From Cymbomonas tetramitiformis (lineage: Eukaryota; Chlorophyta; Pyramimonadophyceae; Pyramimonadales; Pyramimonadaceae), in contig LGRX02027129.1 in assembly GCA_001247695.2 (NCBI GenBank), positions 22,163 to 86,162 on the forward strand: DNA of 64,000 nt, written 5' to 3'. The notes under the pieces are model-generated. The model was not told where the DNA came from. It did not search any database and saw nothing but the letters and a program-made list of their open reading frames with translations. Positions 34,570 to 46,300 of the stretch are shown here, piece after piece. How positions within the stretch are numbered: the first letter of the stretch is position 1; the number at the start of each line of letters is the position of its first letter. Made by a program: the position numbers and the translations under genes.

Positions 34570-35950
34570 TATGATAATGTAGATACCATCCAACAAACAC
34601 ATGTGCGTCTTGGATGTCAGTGATGGCGATAGTTATGGTAAACAGGATAAAACCACATGCCGTAGGGTTGGATGGAGAATATCTCCAGACCCGAAGGTAG
34701 TATACGGTGTTCATAATGCAGCTGGTAACTGCTGAACACTGTCCATACCTTTACTATCGCTGGAGCAACACCAACTTCTACATTGCATTCTGACAATTGA
34801 TACATTTCTGATCAGTTCAAATGCATGTAACTCTCTCAGATCAGTAACCATATTGACAGTTGATAGAGGTTATTATAGACACTGCTCTGATTCATTTATC
34901 AAGCTTTGTTCTAATTTACTTGGAATCTGAAGATATCACTTTGATACTCTTTCAGTGCACCGCCATATCCCATATGCCCAAGTAGATGATAGGTTACTGA
35001 CAAGTTATCACTTAAGTGACTGCACTTAAAGTTGATACACTATATATATATATCATTAGGGTTTGGTCTGATTTGTCATGGGTTTCAATCAGCAAAACCC
35101 AATGTACCAAATATTGACCATACATATATCTTCACATACAGACATGAAAAATGACAAATTCCATTTCATGTATACAGGTGAGATATATTACAGAGGTGTA
35201 ACAGCCGTATACATTATAGTATACACCTAGTGCTCACATACTCACTGACTTATAAGTCAAAAAGTGGTGAAAATGGGTAAAAATCTCACACGTATGATTT
35301 CAAAATGAAAATTCGGGTCTGATTTTTTTTGCTGATCCAATTTTTTACCTATCAATGGTTTATGCCAAAATATTTCAGCACTTGTAACACCATGTAACAC
35401 CCTAATAATCACGTGCAAAAACTAGGGGGTGTAACGTACCTATCAAGTATCACGTGGTAAACAGTGACATGCTGAATGCAGTTTTGCTTCATTCCTTCAG
35501 GAAATGTTCATACTGCTTAAATTTAATATAATTAGGTGTTACTGATACCATGTAACACCCTAAGGTCACTGTAGGTGATGAGGGGCACAGTAACCCTACA
35601 CACCCTAAAATGCCATTAAATAATGGTGAACCACACTATATTTGGCATTTTGGTTATGCTGAAATCAGCACATTCATGACCAATATATCGGGCAACAACC
35701 CAATAACTGTAGGGCAACAACCCAATAAATGTACAGCTGCTTCCTATGAGAATTGCATGCTGCTTAATGAGGTAATAGGCACTTGACAACTGCCTATGGA
35801 ATTCACACTTCCTTGAGGGGGGAAGAAGGTGGAACCATATATATACTTCACCTCATTATATCAATGTACAAATATAATACATGTACAATATATATATATC
35901 ACACACACACACATCATTTTGAAGGTTTTGTTGGTGTGGTGTTTTATTTT
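34570..35950. other. No gene recognised; AT-rich
   Basis: Contains TA/CA microsatellites (35040-35055, 35880-35912) and repeated gtaacacc(c)taa motifs at 35385-35560. It lies directly 5' of the Ty3 gag below and may be that element's leader/LTR, but no terminal repeat partner was found. Confidence 0.4.
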
Positions 35951-36071
35951 AGATGGCAGAAGAACCAGCTATACCAGCTATCGATATTGATCCTAATAAC
36001 TGGTACTTTGACATTCTGGGTTCTTATGATCATTTCAGCAGATTCAAAATACCTTCATGGTTAAAGGGTTA

Positions 36072-36239
36072 CAGTAAACGCTCGATTTTAAGAAAACAGG
36101 AATTTTAGGTAAGTCTAGCAACTTTCTTATTTATATAGAGATCTTAAATATGGAGTGTTATGTATTAAATATTGTGAAGAAATTAAAAAAGCTGGCTACT
36201 TTCTTATTGGCGGGTTTTCTTATTACTGAGTGATTACTG
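36072..36239. mobile_element. Tc1/mariner-type MITE (168 bp) in gag
   Basis: Imperfect ~30-bp terminal inverted repeats (CAGTAAACGCTC...AAGAAAAC and its inverse ending gtgattactg) flanked by TA (36070-36071 and 36240-36241). Excision in silico restores the gag reading frame. Confidence 0.85.
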
Positions 36240-36788
36240 TATGCTGACACTCAGACCCGGTATGATCAGATAGGATATTTCGATGCCATTAGTCGGTACA
36301 GAGATCCAGAGACTGAGCCTAAGGAACCAGATGAGGATTACTCAAAGGATAATCCCCCGCCTGCATTTACAGATCCAGATATTGGTCAGGCCACCGCAGC
36401 ATTAATTCCAGCCACAATTGTCCCGAAGGTGAAAATGAATGCACCGAAGGAGTACAAAGTCGGACAGGATGCGGAGGTTTGGATGGAGACAGTAGACAGA
36501 TATTTTCAGCTTACATATCCGCAGGTGCATCAGATAAGGATCTCACCACAGTCTTCCTCACGTTCATTCAGAATAATGACAGACACTACTTTCATGTCGT
36601 TCATGAGGAACGTAATTATTTCCCCCAACAGTCGCGGCGGAACCAGCCGCGTGCCCCGCGGGTCCAGCGGGGTACCGACAACGGCAGATTGGGGGGAAAA
36701 CATAGCGTTCCTTCGTGTGTCACTCCTCGGCGTCTACGTGGCACGGTGGGGATCCAGTACTCTGTACGGCACCAGAATCGCCATCAAT

Positions 36789-36860
36789 AGCCAGAGTAGC
36801 TCAACGGCAGAGCGCTCGTCCGGTATGCGAGAGGTCACGGGCTCGATCCCGGCCTGGCTC
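36789..36860 (+). ncRNA. tRNA-like sequence in the 5' LTR of the TRIM
   Basis: An A-box-like tagctcaacggc and a B-box-like ggctcgatccc are correctly ordered and spaced. The D arm pairs GCTC/GAGC, the anticodon arm pairs CTCGT/GCGAG with a 7-base loop CCGGTAT, and six acceptor pairs AGCCAG/CTGGCT form. The T stem pairs poorly and position 33 is C, so it is probably a Pol III promoter relic rather than a functional tRNA. Four-T terminator-like cccctttt follows. Confidence 0.65.
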
Positions 36861-36910
36861 ACCCCTTTTCGGGCTTCTGGACTAGCGGTACAGTTTCTGT
36901 TTCCCCATGA

Positions 36911-36936
36911 GGTTATGGGCCCACCACGCTTCCACT
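36911..36936 (+). promoter_or_regulatory. Primer-binding site of the TRIM, half-tRNA initiator Met type
   Basis: GGTTATGGGCCCACCACGCT plus tccact, starting at the base after the LTR. Identical over its length to 33833-33858. Confidence 0.85.
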
Positions 36937-37176
36937 GCGCATCGCAGTTGTGTGGTTGTGCCACGTAGACACTTCAGAGTGAGGTTGTGTCATGAGGAAC
37001 GTAATTACTTCCCCCAACAGTCGCGGCGGAACCAGCCGCGTGCCCCGCGGGTCCAGCGGGGTACCGACAACGGCAGATTGGGGGAAAACATAGCGTTCCT
37101 TCGTGTGTCACTCCTCGGTGTCTACGTGGCACGGTGGGGATCCAGTACTCTGTACGGCACCAGAATCGCCATCAAT

Positions 37177-37248
37177 AGCCAGAGTAGCTCAACGGCAGAG
37201 CGCTCGTCCGGTATGCGAGAGGTCACGGGCTCGATCCCAGCCTGGCTC
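37177..37248 (+). ncRNA. tRNA-like sequence in the 3' LTR of the TRIM
   Basis: Second copy of the 36789-36860 block, with one substitution near the 3' side (cccagcc versus cccggcc). Confidence 0.65.
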
Positions 37249-37811
37249 ACCCCTTTTCGGGCTTCTGGACTAGCGGTACAGTTTATGTTTCCCCATGAGT
37301 CGTGGCTAAAACACCAGATGCCACGTATGAAGATGTCAAGAATACATTCCTCAGGCAGTTCGGAAATCCCCACAGAGCGGTCAGTTGCCAAAAAGCATCT
37401 AATGGCACTGCAGCAAGGTAACCAGACTTTTTCAGATTACTTACGCACATTCACATCACTCGCTTCTCTAGCATCAGTTGATTTGGATGATGTCTTGATC
37501 AAGGACAGATTCGTCAGTAACATGGAGTCAGACCTTCGGAAACAGTTTCATCTCAGATTTTTGACAGAGGATGAAAGGAATAACCTGTCGTGGACACAGA
37601 CCACACAGGTTCTGCTCGATTCGAATTATGTAGTTCATTCGAAGCAGGCAGAGACCCTTCACTATAGGGGACAGAAGGAACAGTCAGGAGGCCCAGTCAG
37701 GAAAGATAAGGACAAGGGCCGTGGCAATACGCCATATGACAAAGCCAACCAGAATCGAGGCAACCTGATAGGGCTTCGCTTGGAAGCGAATAGATATGAT
37801 ACAAGCGAGGT

Positions 37812-39312
37812 TATTATGGAACGATAATAACTCACGCAGCGTAAGTGCGGGTGATGAGTGCAGTGCTTCGTCCGAAGTGACTGCTGTAGCTCAATGCTAC
37901 CTCATTATACGCAATGCCCTGCATCTCATAGATGCCACCGCAATCGGGTTGTGAACCCAAGGCATTGGTTGAACAATCAGTATCGGCTGAACGAATAAGC
38001 CATATGATACTCACATGTTTGTTCAGAACATGCTTGAAGCGAAGATGAGTTTTCTCCGAACCATTCGGTTCTTCAAGGTCCCATCTTGCTTTGCCATCTC
38101 GAGTCCAGAATACTGGCCTCTCGATGACAGGTGTCACTCAAGTCTCACCTTGAGTAAATGACAAATGATATGACTGTACATGTCATAGTCGACCGTACTA
38201 GCGACTGTCTGTCATTATAATATATGACATGCCTCGACATGACATGACATGGTATGACATGTCTGACAGGTATGACACGTATGACATGTATGACATGTAT
38301 GACACATGTGTCATCGGTCATAACCCTGACAGATCTCCCCTCTTAAGAGAGTTGTGACCTCACAACGGGCATACCTTTGTATATGTCTTTGATGTCTTTG
38401 TTGTTGTTGTTGCTGCTGTTGGTACCAGTCTTCTTACACCGATGTGAGGCGTCCCTCATGGTGTTTTAGGATATTGGGGGGAACTGAGTCCACTTTAAAC
38501 CCTCACCTTAGGCATTTAGCCTTACAGTTCTTAGGATGTAGCCCCCATGAATTGCGTATCGTATTGCAGAGTGACGTTTCAAGGTTCCATGAATTGCGTA
38601 TCGTGATTCAGAGTGACGATTCAAGGTTCCATGAATTGCGTATCGTGATTCAGAGTGACGATTCAAGGTATCCGAGGTTTACGTTACGGATATATTTGCG
38701 CTTGCCGTCGATGCTTTTGCGAACGATGATCGACGATTAACGATCGATTCTCGGCCTTATATATACAACTGGTCGACGAAAACCCTTGGGTACATGTTTC
38801 CACAGTTATATATATATATAGTGCACCCAACCCTTCCTCCCCTCCTGAAGCTACTATGGAGGTTCATAGGTGGTCATGGGGAGCCCGATTTTTGGGGCTT
38901 GTTTTAATGCAAACGGAGTGGCCCTGCTTAACGGGATTGGACTTATAATCCTTTACCCGGTCTGCTCAACTCCTCAATATTTGGTCCGGTACGCGCGCTT
39001 TGAGGAACATCTGTCGATTCAGAGTGGATTCGACACGTACTAATGTGAGATTTGTTTTAGTTATGTGTGTCAAGCATAACTCAGGATCACAACTCCGTCT
39101 ACCTCAGTCAATGTCTCCGGTAGCTTCGGATGACTGGCCACAAGATCCGAATGACAAACCACGGTATGGCAAAGGTAGCATTTAGCAGTTTTTATTTATC
39201 CACAGATATGATATCTCGCATGTGTGCGTATCTGTGCAAGGGTATGATTTTGTACAAGGCTCACTACACCTTTAGCAAGGAAGGATCAATTTCCCGCTTC
39301 TATGCAACATAA
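37812..39312 (-). repeat. LTR-like direct repeat, left copy (~1.5 kb)
   Basis: Aligns throughout with 40870-42345, same orientation, with frequent substitutions and indels. Landmarks in both: gggttgtgaaccc, a tgacatg-rich tract, cccctcttaagagagttgtg (ccctcttaaaagagttgtg in the right copy), tcttacaccgatttgaggcg and a caaggctcactacacctt end. It may be the 3' LTR of the integrase/chromodomain fragment at 39402-40830, but exact ends and target duplication could not be fixed. Confidence 0.6.
38546..38671 (+). repeat. 42-bp tandem repeat, three copies
   Basis: catgaattgcgtatcgtgat-led 42-bp units begin at 38546, 38588 and 38630, inside the left LTR-like copy. Confidence 0.9.
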
Positions 39313-39401
39313 TGATAAAACATTAAGAGCAAGGTATATAGATGATCGACATGTATTAGTATATATTACAAGAAGTAAGGGCATCAGGCTTAATATAATG
39401 T

Positions 39402-40830
39402 TTAGCCTTCATAGGCAGCTATCATGTCTGCTGCATTGGTCAGCTCTGTGGCTTTGACCCAGGTGCCATGCTCAGGGCCATAGCCTGCATATCGCACTAA
39501 ATAGTACTTGACACCTCTAATGATCTTATCTGAGAGTATGTGTGATATCTCAAACAGTGGTTGCCCTTCTTCGGTGATCATCTGTGGCAGAGGCAAAGGT
39601 GCTTGGATCGAGTCGTTATACAGCTCTATTCTGGATACAGGCTGTACCGGATGGATACGGATATCGAGATCTCCGAAATCTAACTCGTATGCACGTCCAT
39701 GGCTTAGCACTTTGGATATGGTAAACGGCCCAATATATGGTTGCTTAAAGTGTCTGCCTGCCTCTGTCAAACCAGTCCATTGGATAAACTCGGTCCGTAA
39801 AAGAACTTTCTGCCCTACTGCATATTGCCGAGGCATGTGAGTCTTATTGAATCTGGCTTGGCTAATTTCTGCTGCTCGGGAAATGTTGTCTACCGCGTTG
39901 GCATGTACAGCCGAGTACTGGTCAAAATGATCTCGAATAGCATTCTGTATTGGAACAGGAGCTTCTGGCGGAATATGATTGCCAGGTCATGAGGCGAAAG
40001 TGGCTGCGCCATCGAGTCGAGATAAAATGGTGAATAACCAGTAGTTGCAGAAACTGTGTTGTTAATTGCAAACTCCACCAGAGGCAACTTGTCCTCCCAC
40101 GAATTGGTTGAAGTATCATTGCAACAACACCTGTGGAGAAAAATACTATCTAATCAGTTTATAAACCAGAGGATGGTGAATCATGCATCAACAAATTGAA
40201 AAATACCTGAGGATGTCCTCAATGAAGGCATGGCTCCTCTCATTGCTTGCATTCGACTGTGGATGGTGTGAAGACGTCATAGACAATCTCGTACCAGCAG
40301 ATTTCCACAGTGTTTGCCAGAATGTAGAGGTAAATATGGGGTCTCGATCTGAGATGATGTTCCTCGGAAGACCATACCCATGGAGCTTGAAGATATGCTG
40401 CATATATATCGAAGCAGTATGCTGAGCAGTCCAGGTCATGCTGAAGGGAATGAGATGACAGCGATGAGAGAATTGGCACATTACCACAAAAATACTGTCG
40501 TGCCCATTAGTGGTGATAGGCAGGTCAGTAATCCAGTCAAGAGATACATCAAGCCATTTTGTCTTAGGCACACAATATCGTATATGTGACTGACCATAGG
40601 GTTTGTGTCTCCTCGTTTTCTGGCGTTGACACACGGGGCACTCCCGAATGTACTGGATGGCTGCCCTCGTCATTCCTGGCCAATAATATCGGCTACGCAA
40701 TAGATGAAGCATGCGATTTTTGCCTACATGACCAGAAATAGTGGCTGAGTGGCACTCATGAAAAAGAATGTGGCGAAGCTGTGTGATCTCACCGTCATCT
40801 GTAGGGACCTTGGCTATTAGGGCTGAATAA
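39402..40830 (-). pseudogene. Ty3/gypsy integrase and chromodomain fragment with an intron
   Basis: The frame runs from about 40830: zinc-binding HECHSATISGHVG then CPVCQRQK, and catalytic core DWITDLP, ISDRDPIF and an SNASNERSHAFIED end (the usual NGQ replaced by SNA). A 76-bp intron (40131-40206) has donor cctcag|gtattt and acceptor ctccacag|gtgttg and joins IEDILR to CCCNDTSTNSWED in frame, leading into LPLVEFAINN. A one-base shift near 39990 moves to the frame with GPFTISKVL and a C-terminal chromodomain (HILSDKIIRG, YYLVRYAGYGPEHGTWV). No RT lies on this side. The family matches the Ty3 RT at 60914-63031, so it may be its displaced 3' half. Confidence 0.75.
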
Positions 40831-40869
40831 GCGAGCCCTCAGTATATCATACAAAATAATAGTAAACGC

Positions 40870-42345
40870 TGTGTTATGGGACGGTAACACACGCGTAAGA
40901 TAATAGCGGGGATGAGTGCAGACTTCTGTGAGAAGATGCTGCCTCTAGCACAACGCTAGCTCATCTAAATACCATATGTCTCCCATCGCATAGATGGTGC
41001 CGCCATTGGGTTGTGAACCCGAGACATTGGTTGAACGACCAGTATCGTCAGAACGAATAATACGTTCGCCCCACAATACTGCGCATGCTTGTTCCGCACA
41101 TGCTTGAAGCGAAGATGATTTCTTGTTTGTTACTTCAAGATGTATCTTGCTTTGCCATCTTCGAGTTCGACATACGAACTCTCGATGACAGGTGTCATTC
41201 AAGTCTTTCCTTGAATAATGACAGATGATGTGACTTATCATCTGACGACATGTACAGTCATAGTCGACCGTACTGACGACTGTCTGTCATTATAATATAT
41301 GACATGACTCGACATGACATGACATGGTATGACATGTCTGACAGGTATGACACGTATGACATGTATGACACATATGTCATCGGTCATGACCCTGACAGAT
41401 CTCCCCTCTTAAAAGAGTTGTGACCTCACAACGGGCATACCTTTGTATATGTCTTTGATGTCATTGTTGTTGTTGCTTCTGCTGGTACCAGTCTTCTTAC
41501 ACCGATTTGAGGCGTCCCTCATGGTGTTTTTAGGTTATTGGGGGGAACTGGGTCCACTTTAGTCCCTCACCTTGGCATGATGCCTTATAGGCTAATGCCT
41601 TACAGTTCTTAGGATGTAGCCCCCTTTGAATTGCGTATCGTATTTCAGAGTGACGTTTCAAGGTTCAATGAATTGCGTTTCGTGATACAAATTGACGCTG
41701 GATTACTGATTGATCCACACGTATCGTGCGTCAGAGTGACGATTCAAAGTATCCGAGGTGTACGTTACGGATTATTGCGCTAGCCGTCGTCGCTTTTGCG
41801 AACGATGATCCCACGATTCAACGATTTATAATCGAACGATTCTCGGCCTGATTTAGTGCACCCACTCCTTCCTCCCCTCCTTAAGCTACTTCGGAGGATC
41901 ACAGGCGGCAACGGGGAGCCCGTGTTTGTTTCCGGAGTTATTTCACCGGGGGCTTGTTTTAATGCAAACAGAGTGGCCCTGCTTAACGGGATTGGACTTA
42001 TAATCCTTTACCCGGTCTGCTCACTCTTGATTATTGGTCCAGTACGCACGCTTTGACGAACATCTATCGCGATGAGTGAGAATGGATTCGCCACGTACTA
42101 ATGTGAGATTTATTTAGTTATGTTTGTCAAGCACAACTTAGGATCACAACTCCGTCTACCTCAGTCGATGTCTCCGGTAGCTTCGGATGACTGGCCACAG
42201 AATCCGATGACAAACCACGGTCTTGGCAAAGGTAGCATTAGCAGTTTTTCACAGATATCGGTACCCGCATATGCGTATCTGTGTAAGGGTATGATTTATA
42301 CAAGGCTCACTACACCTTAGCAAGGAAGGATCAATTCCTGCTCCT
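40870..42345 (-). repeat. LTR-like direct repeat, right copy (~1.5 kb)
   Basis: Diverged copy of 37812-39312. It abuts the first codons of the integrase fragment, so it is either the 5' LTR of a deletion derivative or an insertion between RT and integrase of one older element. Confidence 0.6.
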
Positions 42346-42415
42346 GTCATATCAATTTGATGCAGGGTAAAAATGTTAGGGATATAACCCTGCAGTTCCC
42401 GGGTTGCAGCCCATT

Positions 42416-43108
42416 TGTGCCAGGGGCACGACGACAGATGCTCGGAGATATGTTTTTGATTGAACGTGCAAAGGTACACAATTCGGATTTTTATAATATA
42501 CTGGATCAGGGCCAGATTGAGGTACAAACGATAATTCGGTTCCGAGTTCTGAAGGCTAAACACTTCTCAAGTGCTCTACTTATTCACTCGTCACTCAGGT
42601 TGCAGGGTCAACCACTCGAGAGCCGATGTCACACTTCGGCTCAACGTTCAGTTCCCGATCCGATCTCATTTCTAATTCCGATTCGTCATTCTCGATTCAG
42701 ATGTTATGCCGACAGGCTGACACGATGACTGCCCCACAGTACTGTCATACTACTGTACTGTCATACTGTCATACTGTCATAGCGTCATACTGTCATACTG
42801 TCATAACCTTAATATCTGATATTCGATTTCATTGTCTTTTCAACCCCGATGCGAATCTGACCATTCTTCGAGGGTCTGACTGAGTTCCACGATGACACCC
42901 CCCACAGTACTGTCATACTACTATAGTGTCATACTGTCATATTGTCATAGTGTCATAGTGTCATACTGTCATACCCCGGACATCTGGTATTCATTCTCAT
43001 CGTGATTTCAAGCCCAATTTCACTGTCATCGTGCCAATCCCAGATTACCCCCGATGACACACATACGGACGCATAGGCATATCGGCTCACGCTGTGCCTC
43101 CGGGCACA
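42416..43108 (-). repeat. 3' LTR of the methyltransferase Ty3 element
   Basis: 693 bp, with the 8-bp tandem motif actgtcat in two clusters (about 42738-42805 and 42905-42977). Confidence 0.93.
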
Positions 43109-43125
43109 ACTCTCCCCCCCTTAGG
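43109..43125 (-). promoter_or_regulatory. Polypurine tract
   Basis: Minus-strand AAGGGGGGGGAGAGT lies directly before the 3' LTR, the expected plus-strand priming site. Confidence 0.8.
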
Positions 43126-43309
43126 AGTGGTCTACCTCCTGGGATCACTCCGCTAAGGTACCCATCTAAGTTCCGGTTCTTAGGTTTTCTGGTTCCTTGC
43201 TGTTTCCAGTTCTTAGGTTCTCTGGTCCCTCTTCGAGCATAGTTTGCCTGCCGCTACCAGGGCACCACTTTCAAGAAGAAGGGTGCCACTTGGAATCTAA
43301 AGCGGGTCT

Positions 43310-46300
43310 TCAGTGTCGCGGAGGCGTAAATGTCGGAAAAGTTGTCGTAGCAGGAGTGCTGGCACGGGATATACACTCGCAGATCGACCTGCTCCAGTCT
43401 GCTGCGGGTGAGGTCCAAGCTGAGCAGTCTCTGGATGAGCACCGGTTGCCCATCTGCACGCACACGGTGTTGAAGTAGTACAGCGTAGCAGGGGCGAGGG
43501 TGGTGCTGAGTTCGTCCATATGCAGGTGGGTTTCATGTACTGCGTACCGTACATGCAGTAGGTACACACCAGCGGAGGAGGGAAGCTGGCGCATCATAGG
43601 GCGAAGCCGTAGCGCGTTAGGGAAGCGACCTCTGGGGTTTTCCATGAACCAATGTTTTGGCTCCAGGTAGTCAATGATCTGCAATGCTCGTCGTACGATT
43701 TTGTCAGCCTGGGGAAGGTCAGGGGGTCCACCAGTGGTGCGCGCTTGACTGTACTGCCTGCAGGGGGGACTTGCCCAAACAACATCGAAGAATCCAGGCG
43801 GGTATTGTTTGTAGTCCCATTGCAGGATGTCACACACATGAGTGGGTTGCCAGATATGCCCGGAGTCGAGGGTCACTACTGAAGCGGAGGGGAAGCAATT
43901 TAGGAATTCCCTCTCTACTGAGCCAGTACCGCTGAAAAGTACGAGAATCCTGGGCGTGCGGGTTGTTTTTGCCTGTATTGCCAGCAGCTCTGTCACCAGT
44001 GCCAACGACCCATCTTCCACGCGCTCTTGGTGTTCCCACGGCAGGGGGATATCATCTTCCATCTGTTCGAGCTGGTCCAGTTCATCGCAGGGATTAGTGA
44101 TGAGGTGGGCCAGTGTCATTCCGGCTTGAGCGGAGTGACGGCCACGCTGCTCGCGTCGCCGAGTGGCTTCGTCGCGGACTTGCGCTTCCATGTGCAGTCT
44201 CGCTTGCTCGAATTCACGAAGTTGTTGAAGTGGACTTCCGCGTTCAAGTTTGTCACGCGTCCTCCATTGGTCGTGAGCTTTGGAGTAGCCAGTCCAGCGA
44301 ACCTTCCACTCTTCCACCTCCTTTCCTCGAACAGACCGCACTCGACGTGCAAGAATGCGCTCAACGTGTGCTTCCTTCTGACCGTCCACTACCACCTCTT
44401 CAGGTACTGCTAGGTGATCGCGTGCGGCAAAAGCATCTTGACCGCTGGTGTACGGTTTGAGGCGATGTTGAGCGAACACGTCGTGAATCCGCCAGTGAGG
44501 AGGGAGGCGTAGGCGGTAGGCTACTGGAGCTCCTCTGTCGGCCTCTGGCATGGTCATCTGTACATCGCTGAAGAAGCGTTCGGTCACAGGAACTGGTCCA
44601 TGCCAGCGCTTGGTCAGTTTCCTACAGATGGAGCGATCCATCACCTTCTCCGTAAGGTGTTTCGCCTCTATCCAGACCAGATCTCCAACAGCATACTCCC
44701 GCTGCCCGTGTCTGCGATCAAACTGTTCGCGCTGTCGCTGTTGAGCCAGCTCTAACCGCTGTCTGGCGTCCCGCAGCTGCGACGAAAATTTCACAGCCAC
44801 TTCGTGTGCGGTGCCTACTCCCCCAGTTCGTCGTCCAGCGGTGGACTGTGCGGCCTCCAGGAAAAGGTCCAACTGCGACAGCGGCGAGAACCCGAACACC
44901 AGTTCAAATGGCGTGAAGCCAGTAGATTCACTCCTGGAGTCATTGATCGCGAACTCCACGTTAGTGGTGAACAGATCCCAGTCCTCCACATTGGCGTCTA
45001 CAAAGGACCTGAGCATGTCCTCAATAACCCTGTTGCTGTGTTCCGCCTGGCCGTCAGACCGAGGGTTGTACGGCGTGGTACGAGCCACTTTCACACCCAT
45101 CAGTCTCATGAGTTCCTGCCAGAAAGCATCTTGAAACCGCGGGTCACGATCAGAGACAATCTTCATAGGCGCGCCATGTAAGCGCCATACCGAGTCAAAG
45201 TAGATTCTGGCCACCACAGCTGCGGAGCTGTCGCCGAAGTTCATCGGCACAACGTGGACCATCTTCGTCAGCTTGCAGGTGAAGGCCACGAAAGCATCAT
45301 TGCCTCTCTCTGATACCGGCAGGCCGGTGACGAAGTCCACCGCGACATCCTGCCATGGCCTGTTCGGGATGCTGTGAGGGTTTAGCAACCCATCCGGGTA
45401 AGTTCCCCGCGGCCTCACTGATTGGCACACTGCGCAGGATGCAACCCAGGTGCCCACATCTTCCGCGGCACCACGCCAATAGAAGCGTCGCAGCACCCTC
45501 TCCAGAGTCTTGTCTCGCCCAGTGTGACCCGAGGACAATGACTCATGAGCATGGCGAATCACTACTTCTCGAAGTGGAGAGTCCTCCCCCAGCACCAACT
45601 GATATCTCCCTGCTGCGGTCCTCCAAACCACTTCACCCACTAGCCTGAAGTCCTGTAGGCATTGGTGTGGTGCCGCCTTCACTTTCTCTCTTAGTGAACG
45701 AAGTGTCCCCTCTCGGGTGTACTCCGCTTTCAACGCGCGCAGGAACTTTGAGTCCGACTGCTGGGAGGCTGCGTCTCTGAAGTCTGCCGCCTCACCTGTC
45801 CTTATCACAGCGGGGGCTGTTCGCGGATGCCTCACGCGTGCTGGTTGTGGTTTGGCGGGAGGGGCGTGTACTATCAGAACAGGCCAGCGAAGGTCGAAGG
45901 CTCTCCCATCTGGGTTCTCGAAGAACTGGTTGGGCTCGCCCTTGTCATCGTGAGTAGGGATGACCTCCACAATCTGCATATTGGCCTTTCTGAAAAGTTT
46001 GCGCCACGCGGGGAGCTTGGACTGGTGATCTGGTAGAACGAATACTGCTGAGGTGTTCTCTGGGTCTGCCTTCCATTCTGCGATATACTTGTTCAAGATC
46101 GCCTCCACAGTAATGCACTTGGAGTTGTATGGAGGGTTACACCAAACCCGAAGGCCCCTCCATTTCTCTGAAAGGCAGTCTGTCCAGAATCTATCCGCCT
46201 GTCTGTTGCGGCCGCCAAAGTCACAACAGGCGTCCACATCGAAGGGTCCAAATTTCTCGGCGTACTTCGAGGAGTACTCTGCTCGGACACGCCAATTCTG

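Larger units (their letters stand above)
36601..37298 (+). mobile_element. TRIM element with tRNA-like sequence in its LTRs
   Basis: LTRs of 310 and 309 bp (36601-36910 and 36990-37298) with termini TCATGAGG / CCCCATGA, flanked by GTCGT at 36596-36600 and 37299-37303. The interior is only 79 bp: the half-tRNA-Met primer-binding site (36911-36936) and a short purine-containing tail. It has no coding capacity; frames running through it are artefacts. Each LTR holds a 72-bp tRNA-like block followed by a T-run. LTRs differ at only a few positions, so insertion is recent. Confidence 0.9.
35954..37811 (+). pseudogene. Ty3/gypsy gag, broken by insertions and frameshifts
   Basis: Starts MAEEPAIPAIDIDPNNWYFD at 35954. 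A 168-bp MITE (36072-36239) interrupts after WLKGY, and removing it with one TA restores the frame into ADTQTRYDQ. A shift near 36520 moves to the frame reading AGASDKDLTTVFLTFIQ. The TRIM element (36601-37298) interrupts after YFHVV; its removal with one GTCGT restores VVAKTPDATYED. Another shift near 37383 precedes SVAKKHLMALQQGNQTFSDY and the capsid-like FHLRFLTEDERNNLSW. The C-terminal part closely matches the minus-strand gag at 63151-64000, so both belong to one Ty3 family. No zinc knuckle remains before the neighbouring repeat begins. Confidence 0.8.

Noticed and set aside
36429..37827. Long frames of 179 and 306 codons running through the TRIM LTRs
   Set aside because: They cross non-coding LTR and tRNA-like sequence in frames unrelated to gag. 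Only the gag portions outside the TRIM are meaningful.
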